The notes under the pieces: generated by a model
Told to the model about the DNA's origin: nothing
The model's database searches: none
Seen by the model: the letters and a program-made list of their open reading frames with translations, nothing else
In this document: piece after piece, positions 6,430 through 12,320 of the stretch
How positions within the stretch are numbered: the stretch's first letter is position 1
Layout: the number at the start of each line of letters is the position of its first letter
Translations under genes and position numbers: made by a program
DNA from: Saprospiraceae bacterium
Lineage (GTDB): Bacteria > Bacteroidota > Bacteroidia > Chitinophagales > Saprospiraceae
Length of the DNA: 12,320 bases
Direction: 5' to 3'
Assembly (NCBI GenBank): GCA_023300835.1
Contig: JALZVB010000315.1
Span: forward strand, 1 to 12,320

Positions 6430-8082
6430 ATGATCAATAAGTATGAATCACTCAAATTAGTTGACTGGTCAAGTTTATCTTTCTATGATAATGCAGAGTC
6501 GTTGCGTAATTCCTTAATAAAGAAACATGACTTAATTGTCCATGACAATGGCATAGACTTAAAAGTGAGTGCAATTGAACATGGATTTATTAAGTTAACT
6601 TTCAAATCCAGATATCCTTCCAGTTGCCAGTTATTTTGTAATGGATTGCAATCATGGTCTGCCTCTAGGTTTTATAATACTGAAGAATCGTTACCTCAAT
6701 TGAGGTCTATTGCTAGTCCTATCTGGAGACATTATAAGATGCAATATTATGGAGATTACTTTCTCAAGAAAAAGCTACGTGTCAAAGACAAATTGTCTTC
6801 CTATGGTTATTCCGTATGGAAAATTGATAGTCAGGTTGTAAAAGTGTCTGATAACTCTAGTTCTGTTGGTATAGGCTTGTTCGTTTATTTGCCACAAGAT
6901 GATGAGCTAGTCTTTTACAAAGAAATAGGACCTGGAGTTAATCACATTACCTTATCAGAAACTGAACTAAATAAGAAAATAACCTTAGCGCCACCCGTTA
7001 CAGGATGGACAAGCTGGTATAACTATTATGGTAATATAAATCAGGAACTTATAAATGAACAATTGCAGCACTTTATAGATTATAAAGTACCTCTACAGTA
7101 TTTTCAGATTGATGATGGCTGGCAAAAAAATATTGGTGATTGGTTGCCCAATAACAATTTCAAGAACCTTAAGGATATTCCTAAATTATCAGCAGCGAAT
7201 AGTACTAAGGCTGGTCTCTGGCTGGCTCCTTTTGTGGCAAGTCAAAAGTCTGACATTTATATCAATAAAAAATCATGGCTTAAGCTGAATGGCGGTAAGA
7301 CACAGTTAGCTGGTTATAATCCAGGGTGGGGTGGCAATTTCTATTGCTTGGATTGGAGGAACGCAGAAGTGCAATCATATCTTAAACATACATTTGATCG
7401 AGTTATTAATGAATGGGGTTTTAGGTTGTTGAAACTAGATTTCCTATACGCAGCAGCTTTAGAAAATGATATACCATCTGGATATGCCTATTCTGACGCG
7501 ATTGATTTTATAAGAGATATAACGGTGGGTGCTGAACTTATTCTATGTGGTGCTTATCTAGACATTAATACACAAGACATTGATTATATAAGGATCGGTG
7601 GGGACGTGGATATGCAATGGAATGATAATAGATTGAGTAATATCTTACAATATAGAGAAAGGGTGAGTACAAGAGATACACTTAAGAATACAATCTATAG
7701 AAGGCTGCTCGGAGAGTATAATTTCAAGTTAGATCCGGATGTGTATATTCTTAGATCAGGTAACCATAAGTTATCTGATTATGAGAAACAGACGCTTTTT
7801 AGAATCAATCTACTACTAGGGGATGTGTTGTTTTGTTCTGATGATTATAGTAAATATGATGAAGAAACAAAATTGATATATAATAATGTTTTTAATGAAG
7901 GCGCAAGAGAAATTGTTGACTGGAGCTTCAATAATGACGCAGGTTATGTTGATTATAAATGGAATGAAAGATATGAGAAATTATACATCAATCTGAGTGA
8001 CATTAATGTTTATATAAAAGAGATTGATAGATCCTTAAGGCCAGGAGAAAGCAGCGTTTTAGAAGTAAGAGTAGTCAGTTAA
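6430..8082 (+). CDS. Alpha-galactosidase-like glycoside hydrolase, GH36 / clan GH-D
   Basis: This 550-residue protein has no signal peptide, so it is probably cytoplasmic. An N-terminal beta-rich domain (about 1-185) leads into a TIM barrel starting at GWTSWYNYYG (192-201). Clan GH-D marks follow: FQIDDGWQ (225-232), AGLWLAPF (261-268), LLKLDFLYA (333-341) with Asp337 as the expected nucleophile, and IRIGGDVDMQW (387-397) with Asp392 as the expected acid/base. A short C-terminal beta domain follows (about 485-550). The likely reaction is retaining hydrolysis of terminal alpha-galactosides such as melibiose or raffinose-type sugars, but the exact substrate cannot be read from sequence. It is shorter than the roughly 700-residue classical GH36 enzymes. 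No transporter, regulator or other glycosidase lies beside it. It converges with the patatin gene, leaving 15 bp between the stops and no visible hairpin. Confidence 0.87.
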   Translation: MINKYESLKLVDWSSLSFYDNAESLRNSLIKKHDLIVHDNGIDLKVSAIEHGFIKLTFKSRYPSSCQLFCNGLQSWSASRFYNTEESLPQLRSIASPIWRHYKMQYYGDYFLKKKLRVKDKLSSYGYSVWKIDSQVVKVSDNSSSVGIGLFVYLPQDDELVFYKEIGPGVNHITLSETELNKKITLAPPVTGWTSWYNYYGNINQELINEQLQHFIDYKVPLQYFQIDDGWQKNIGDWLPNNNFKNLKDIPKLSAANSTKAGLWLAPFVASQKSDIYINKKSWLKLNGGKTQLAGYNPGWGGNFYCLDWRNAEVQSYLKHTFDRVINEWGFRLLKLDFLYAAALENDIPSGYAYSDAIDFIRDITVGAELILCGAYLDINTQDIDYIRIGGDVDMQWNDNRLSNILQYRERVSTRDTLKNTIYRRLLGEYNFKLDPDVYILRSGNHKLSDYEKQTLFRINLLLGDVLFCSDDYSKYDEETKLIYNNVFNEGAREIVDWSFNNDAGYVDYKWNERYEKLYINLSDINVYIKEIDRSLRPGESSVLEVRVVS

Positions 8083-8097
8083 GTTTAAAAGTTATGT

Positions 8098-10320
8098 CTA
8101 CATTATGTGTCTATATCCTAAACCAAAATTAAGCGTAAACCTTTCATTGTAGTCTGATATTCCAAAATCAACTATGACTGGTCCTATCGGAGAGTCGTAC
8201 CCTAATGCTGCACCGATACTGATCATATTGATATTTGCTTCTTGATTATATGTCATACTAAGATAGTTTTGAGCATACATGTACTGTATATGTGGGGTAA
8301 TAAAAATCGCTGGACGTAGCGTCATTCTCAGACCGAGATCAATGCCAAAATGATCCCCTATAATTAATTGCGATGCTTGTAATCCAGAAAATCCTATTGT
8401 TTGATTTTTTCTTTGAGATGGGCCACCTATCTGATAACTGTCTAGAAAAGAATTTCCAGATGACCACCTGGCATGAACATGAGTCTCAGCAGTAAGTCGA
8501 TTATAAAGTAGTTTATAATAATGACCTGATAGATCTAGCTTAAGATAATTTCTTGTTTCATCAAATTTAAAAAACCCTTCGCCTGACTGATCATTAATAA
8601 TTGTATTGTGAAAAATAAAATTAGATGAAACTGTAAAGTTGTGACCATTTGTAGGGAAAATACCAGCATTCAAAGTGTTGTTACTATACTCTAGATTAAT
8701 GGCTTGTCTATTAGATTGATACTCTGTTATATCATTTTCAATAATAACTTCTGATTGTAACTCATCTTGTATTAAACTATAACCTATTGATAACATGCTG
8801 GCATAGTTGAATTCATGTAAAAACTCAAACTGAGTTACCATTTCTTCTTTAGTATAGAACCTTTCTACTTTGCCTCCATTGAAAAAAGGGAATCTATATC
8901 TCTCTGCTTTTCCAGAAAGTCTGAATAGGTTCAATGGCGCATTAGGAATTCTTATATAATATTGGAATTGCAGGCCTATATTTTCTGATATTCTAGTATC
9001 TATTCTTAGGTTGGATAACTTTCCGATTACATTTCTGGCTTCAGCAGATACAATAAGAGAGATATTGTAGTTATCAAAACGGTTTACATTGAGGCCTACC
9101 GTAAATGGTGTAATATTTCCTGCCTCAACATTAAGGCCTAGGCCATCTTCAGCTTTGTAAAATGAATAAGAAGAATTGGAAAAATTCTTAGTACCATAGA
9201 CATAAGATAGACCTTCTTCCAGTTGTTTGAGAGTCAATGCATAATCTTTTTGAATACCCAGTTTACTCTTTATCATTCTATCGTAGACATCATCATCTTG
9301 GTTTGTACGGACTTCTTTGATTCTTAGCGTAAAAGGATATCTGAGTTTATTGACTTCTTTTTTAGGATGAGCTGAGAGTCTTTTTGCCAATGCTTTTAAT
9401 ACCTCACTTTGTGCCTTTGCTGCCTTATAACCTTCTTCAATTAGAAATTGATGTTTTTCAAACCCAAAAGATTCTATGCTTTTGACATCTGGTTCTATGA
9501 GAATATCTACCAGTTTAGTTTGTTGCTCTGAGTCGATAATGTTAGCCATAGTAGCAGACTGTTTCATTATTTCTAGAAGAGAATGAAGTTCATTACGACT
9601 GGCTTTTTTACTTCCTACGTATACCCCGATTGTAATATCGGCCCCCATGTATATTGCTTCTTGGACAGGAAAATTTCTGATGAGCCCACCATCAACGTAC
9701 ATTTTATCGTTCAGTATTTTGGGCGGAAAAAAGAAAGGTATGGCCATACTTGCCCGTACGGCATCTCCTAGAAAGCCTGTGCCCAACGCATCTGCTTTAC
9801 CATTTTCAAGGTCTACAGCAACACATCTGAATGGAATAGGCAGTGTATCAAAGTTAGAAATTTCATAAGCTGGACTAAATAATCTAGAGATCATCAAGTC
9901 TAATTTTTGACCTCTAACAATGCCTTGTGGTAAACGTAATGAAGCATCTTTCCATAGAACTGTAAGTGGCGATTTTTGGTGTTGATTTTTTTCAATAGGA
10001 GCGATTTCACTGAGTGGAATGTTATTACTCATTACAAGATCCCAATCCATTGTCTCTGCAATCTGTGTCAACTCAGCAGCATTATAACCCATTGCGTAGA
10101 GTCCACCTACGATACTCCCCATACTTGTTCCCGTAATAAGGTCAGGTTGTATTCCAATTTCTTCCAAATACTTAAGTACCCCTATATGTGCTAATCCATG
10201 GGCGGATCCTCCAGAAAGAACAAGTCCTATTCGGGGTTCTGCTATACTATCTTTGTCAGATTGTGCCCAGCAGGTGGAAATAGTTATAAATAAAACTAGA
10301 AATAAAGTAATAATTTTCAT
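8098..10320 (-). CDS. Patatin-like phospholipase fused to POTRA and outer-membrane beta-barrel
   Basis: From the chosen start this is 740 residues. Residues 1-20 (MKIITLFLVL...CWAQ) form a clear signal peptide. The patatin domain (about 29-235) shows RIGLVLSGGSAHGLAHIG (oxyanion loop), GTSMG with nucleophile Ser66, and DGGLIRNFP with Asp210, the Ser-Asp dyad of this phospholipase A/lysophospholipase family. A POTRA-like segment spans about 326-400, and the rest (about 405-740) alternates aromatic and polar strands as in Omp85/surface-antigen barrels, ending FGLGYRHIM. The architecture matches patatin-barrel proteins such as type Vd autotransporters (PlpD), so the enzyme domain is probably exported or held at the outer membrane. 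An ATG at 10428 would add 36 residues before the signal peptide and is judged wrong. The RG of the usual GGxxRG loop is HG here. Confidence 0.9.
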   Translation of the reverse strand: MKIITLFLVLFITISTCWAQSDKDSIAEPRIGLVLSGGSAHGLAHIGVLKYLEEIGIQPDLITGTSMGSIVGGLYAMGYNAAELTQIAETMDWDLVMSNNIPLSEIAPIEKNQHQKSPLTVLWKDASLRLPQGIVRGQKLDLMISRLFSPAYEISNFDTLPIPFRCVAVDLENGKADALGTGFLGDAVRASMAIPFFFPPKILNDKMYVDGGLIRNFPVQEAIYMGADITIGVYVGSKKASRNELHSLLEIMKQSATMANIIDSEQQTKLVDILIEPDVKSIESFGFEKHQFLIEEGYKAAKAQSEVLKALAKRLSAHPKKEVNKLRYPFTLRIKEVRTNQDDDVYDRMIKSKLGIQKDYALTLKQLEEGLSYVYGTKNFSNSSYSFYKAEDGLGLNVEAGNITPFTVGLNVNRFDNYNISLIVSAEARNVIGKLSNLRIDTRISENIGLQFQYYIRIPNAPLNLFRLSGKAERYRFPFFNGGKVERFYTKEEMVTQFEFLHEFNYASMLSIGYSLIQDELQSEVIIENDITEYQSNRQAINLEYSNNTLNAGIFPTNGHNFTVSSNFIFHNTIINDQSGEGFFKFDETRNYLKLDLSGHYYKLLYNRLTAETHVHARWSSGNSFLDSYQIGGPSQRKNQTIGFSGLQASQLIIGDHFGIDLGLRMTLRPAIFITPHIQYMYAQNYLSMTYNQEANINMISIGAALGYDSPIGPVIVDFGISDYNERFTLNFGLGYRHIM

Positions 10321-10355
10321 ATAGCTATTGAACGCATAGAATGGTTTAAATATGT

Positions 10356-10363
10356 CAAAAGTA
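10356..10363 (-). promoter_or_regulatory. Candidate -7 element for the patatin-barrel gene
   Basis: The minus strand reads TACTTTTG, an exact TAnnTTTG match, placing transcription start near 10349 and giving a leader of about 30 nt to the ATG at 10320. Because it lies inside the longer reading frame that begins at 10428, it supports the shorter start. No -33 TTG is seen. A second minus-strand match (TAAATTTG, 10515-10522) lies further upstream and could serve as an alternative. Confidence 0.42.
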
Positions 10364-10480
10364 AACATATAACGATTACATGTAATGTGTATCAGGTGTT
10401 TAATTACTAACATTTCAATAAAACTCATCTAGGATATCTTGTTTGCTAATTATTCGATATACTTCATGTATTGATTTGTT

Positions 10481-10488
10481 TAATTTTG
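10481..10488 (+). promoter_or_regulatory. Candidate -7 element for the PhnA-like gene
   Basis: TAATTTTG is an exact match to TAnnTTTG, 46 bases before the ATG at 10535, giving a leader of roughly 40 nt. The -33 element is not evident at the usual distance. It shares the 214-bp divergent region with the promoter candidates of the patatin gene. Confidence 0.42.
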
Positions 10489-10534
10489 TAGCTATTACAT
10501 CAGATAGTATTTTCCAAATTTAACACAAACCAAG

Positions 10535-11101
10535 ATGGGTCTTATTAATGTTCTAGAGAAACGAAGTGAAAATAAATGTGAACTATGCAGTAATTCTAAT
10601 GATCTGAGAGCCATTATGGTAGCTCCCAAGGTAGAAGACATTATTGAGAATCAAGTTGTACTATGCGTAGTATGTGATGAGATGTTATCCGGAGCTAAAG
10701 AAATGGATGCCAACCATATGCGTTGTCTTAATGAAAGTATATGGAGTGAAGTCTCTGCAGTAAAGGTTATATCCTATCGTCTGCTTGACAAATTGAAAAA
10801 AGAGCCATGGGCTACGGACTTACTAGGGATGATGTATATGGAGGAAAGTGAACTAGAGTGGGCGCAACAGGGCTTATCTTCTAACGAGCTTGTACACAAG
10901 GACAGCAATGGTAATATCCTAACTAATGGAGATAATGTAGTTCTTATACAGGATCTCAATGTCAAAGGTGGTGGTTTCACCGCAAAAAGAGGGACCGCAG
11001 TAAGAAGGATAAGACTTGTACATGATAATGCAGAGCATATCGAAGGAAAGATAGAAGGGCAGAACATTGTGATCCTAACTAAGTATGTCAAGAAGTCGTA
11101 A
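10535..11101 (+). CDS. PhnA/YjdM-family zinc-ribbon protein
   Basis: This 188-residue cytoplasmic protein has an N-terminal zinc ribbon with CELC (Cys15, Cys18) and CVVC (Cys44, Cys47). A central region (about 55-115) is not recognised. The C-terminal domain from about 120 (DSNGNILTNGDNVVLIQDL, KGGGFTAKRGTAVRRIRLV, then IEGKIEGQNIVILTKYVKK) is the compact beta domain typical of PhnA/YjdM proteins. The E. coli relative is about 111 residues, so this form carries a longer linker. The name comes from the phn locus, but the family's biochemical role is unclear, and it is not the unrelated phosphonoacetate hydrolase also called PhnA. No phosphonate gene lies nearby. The ATG has no Shine-Dalgarno sequence. 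It converges with the PKD protein gene, with a hairpin terminator between. Confidence 0.88.
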   Translation: MGLINVLEKRSENKCELCSNSNDLRAIMVAPKVEDIIENQVVLCVVCDEMLSGAKEMDANHMRCLNESIWSEVSAVKVISYRLLDKLKKEPWATDLLGMMYMEESELEWAQQGLSSNELVHKDSNGNILTNGDNVVLIQDLNVKGGGFTAKRGTAVRRIRLVHDNAEHIEGKIEGQNIVILTKYVKKS

Positions 11102-11107
11102 TTGTAA

Positions 11108-11161
11108 ATAAAAAAACCTCATCTCCGCATTAGCCGATAGGCATATGAAGTGATGAGGTTT
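11108..11161 (-). terminator. Hairpin terminator between convergent genes
   Basis: AAACCTCATC (11114-11123) pairs perfectly with GATGAGGTTT (11152-11161), a 10-bp stem. On the minus strand it is followed by seven T (seven A at 11110-11116 on the plus strand, partly within the stem), so it is a good intrinsic terminator for the PKD protein gene, 22 bp past its stop. On the plus strand only three T follow, so it may also end the PhnA-like gene, more weakly. The 28-base loop can form an inner 3-bp stem, GCC/GGC, capped by GATA (11133-11142). Confidence 0.82.
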
Positions 11162-11183
11162 AATCCTTTATAAGAAGTGATTA

Positions 11184-12320
11184 TTACTTTATAACAACCA
11201 ATCTTTTAGCTTCTCGTTGCTTACCATTCGAAAGCATGAAAATATAGACACCAGCCTCTTCAAGGAGAAACTGCTCAGTATCATTAAGGTTGTTTATTGT
11301 TCCACTTAATACAGACTTTCCGCTTACATCTAGTATCTGATAAAACCAATTTCCAGATAAATCTAGTTCATGGTTTAAATTTATTAATCCATTTGTAGGA
11401 TTAGGGGCGATACTCCACTTACCTATAGTACTTATGTTATCAGTCGCAGAAGGTGTTATTACGACATCTACTCTAAAAGTGCCTTCTATAAATCCACAAT
11501 CGTTATTGGCTATTAATGTGACTAGATAATTTCCTGATTCTTCATATGTGTGAGTTGGGGATACTTCAGTACTCGTATTTCCATCTCCGAAATCCCAAGT
11601 ATAAGAAGTTGCACCTACCGTATTATTTATAAGTTCAATTTCAGCAATATCTTGTATGACCTCAAAGTCTACAGATGGGACTTGCGTTGTCGTTATGATC
11701 CCTGGTTGTTCTAGTGTTTCTTTTCCAAATTGATTAGAAACTTCTACAGTTACACCATATGTTCCAACATTTTCAAATACAACAACAGGATTAGCTTCTG
11801 TAGAAGTAGCTGGTGTTCCACCTGGGAAAGACCACAATATATTTTCGGTATTCAGAGATTGATCTTGAAAACTAACAGTCAGAGGTATACAGCCGTCAAA
11901 AACATCAACACCAATAGCTGCTTCTGGAAATACGTTTATGTCAGTATTAAAACTTGTTTCTTCTGTACCACAAGCGTTAGAAACAGTAAGACTTACGGTA
12001 TAGCTTCCGTTGGCTGCGAATGTATGTACATAAGAGGCGTCAGTAGAAACAGCGCCATCACTTACTGTCCAGGTCGTATTAGTTCCTAATGATGTATTGT
12101 TCAGTGTAATGGTATTACCATTCTGATCAGAATTAAAATCAAGTATAGGCGCCGATGTCGTTTCTACATATTTTTCAGTAGTTACAGAATTAGACCCAAA
12201 AGCATTTGTAACTTGTAATGTAATGTCATAAACCCCTTCACTGTTATATACGACAGTAGGGTTAGGATCAGCGCTACTTGTTGGATTTCCACCTGGGAAA
12301 GTCCAATTCCAAGCAGTTGT
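11184..12320 (-). CDS. PKD-repeat T9SS cargo protein, C-terminal part (start outside window)
   Basis: The minus frame stays open from the tandem stops at 11181-11186 to the right edge, giving 378 residues of a longer protein; no true start is inside the window. At least four PKD domains are seen, with WNWTFPGG, TWTVSDG, LWSFPGG and YTWDFGDG as their signature strands, each followed by a G-x-Y-x-V-x-L strand. The last 75-80 residues form a type A T9SS sorting domain: SIAPNPTNGLINL, then YQILDVSGKSVLSG, then AGVYIFMLSNGKQREAKRLVVIK. PKD modules usually link or support catalytic or binding domains of secreted enzymes. The catalytic part, if any, is missing here, so the function is unknown. A hairpin terminator follows the stop. 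Confidence 0.9.
   Translation of the reverse strand, partial: TTAWNWTFPGGNPTSSADPNPTVVYNSEGVYDITLQVTNAFGSNSVTTEKYVETTSAPILDFNSDQNGNTITLNNTSLGTNTTWTVSDGAVSTDASYVHTFAANGSYTVSLTVSNACGTEETSFNTDINVFPEAAIGVDVFDGCIPLTVSFQDQSLNTENILWSFPGGTPATSTEANPVVVFENVGTYGVTVEVSNQFGKETLEQPGIITTTQVPSVDFEVIQDIAEIELINNTVGATSYTWDFGDGNTSTEVSPTHTYEESGNYLVTLIANNDCGFIEGTFRVDVVITPSATDNISTIGKWSIAPNPTNGLINLNHELDLSGNWFYQILDVSGKSVLSGTINNLNDTEQFLLEEAGVYIFMLSNGKQREAKRLVVIK
11448..12320 (-). repeat. Duplicated two-PKD unit in the PKD protein
   Basis: A unit made of an 'FPGG' PKD domain followed by an 'SDG/GDG' PKD domain occurs twice: once at about 11448-11927, and once from about 11928 past the window edge. Equivalent FPGG codons are 471 bp (157 codons) apart. 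The 15-base string TTCCACCTGGGAAAG is identical at 11816-11830 and 12287-12301. The rest is clearly diverged, so this is an old internal duplication. More copies may lie outside the window. Confidence 0.7.

Noticed and set aside
10774..11091. Minus-strand open frame of 105 codons, Ser/Cys/Leu-rich
   Set aside because: It is the antisense shadow of the PhnA-like gene; low-complexity composition and no start signal.
11184..11837. Treating the PKD protein as a complete 217-residue gene beginning at 11837
   Set aside because: The apparent start is a TTG (Leu) codon inside a PKD strand, and the frame stays open with further PKD domains to the window edge.
11730..12089. Plus-strand open frame of 119 codons
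   Set aside because: It lies antisense within the PKD protein frame, which has clear domain matches; the plus translation has no recognisable domain.

Overview
The window looks like an AT-rich chromosomal stretch from a member of the Bacteroidota, most likely a free-living, Saprospiraceae- or Flavobacteriia-like lineage. The best evidence is two secreted proteins with different type IX secretion (T9SS) C-terminal sorting domains: a type B 'gliding motility-associated' tail on the 995-residue protein and a type A 'Por secretion' tail on the PKD-repeat protein. Both tails are essentially confined to this phylum. Starts mostly lack a Shine-Dalgarno sequence, and several intergenic regions hold a match to the Bacteroidota -7 element TAnnTTTG, as expected for the group. 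The genus cannot be told from sequence alone.

Layout, left to right: (1) 41-985, minus, an exported SH3b-domain protein with a C-terminal DxDGDGxxD loop; (2) 1172-2179, plus, an exported DUF900-type alpha/beta hydrolase; (3) 2168-5155, minus, a large T9SS cargo protein with six tandem 51-residue Cys-containing repeats, overlapping the hydrolase tail-to-tail by 12 bp; (4) 5354-6373, minus, a membrane-anchored alpha/beta hydrolase; (5) 6430-8082, plus, a cytoplasmic GH36-like alpha-galactosidase; (6) 8098-10320, minus, a patatin phospholipase fused to a POTRA and an outer-membrane beta-barrel; (7) 10535-11101, plus, a PhnA/YjdM-family zinc-ribbon protein; (8) 11184 to the right edge, minus, the C-terminal part of a PKD-repeat T9SS cargo protein whose start lies outside the window.

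Gene order alternates between strands, so most genes look like single transcription units and no convincing operon is visible. There is no shared pathway. The common theme is the cell envelope: six of the eight products are predicted to be exported, membrane-anchored or surface-located. Only the galactosidase and the PhnA-like protein look cytoplasmic. No tRNA, rRNA, CRISPR array, insertion sequence or integrase was seen. No gene-free stretch exceeds 300 bases; the longest are 986-1171, 5156-5353 and 10321-10534, and what they hold is given in the entries.

I found no clearly new multi-gene system. The items most worth a second look are the strictly periodic Cys-pair repeat array in the 995-residue protein, the start-site corrections for the patatin and the anchored hydrolase, the overlapping convergent stop codons, and a hairpin whose T-run points the wrong way for the genes around it.
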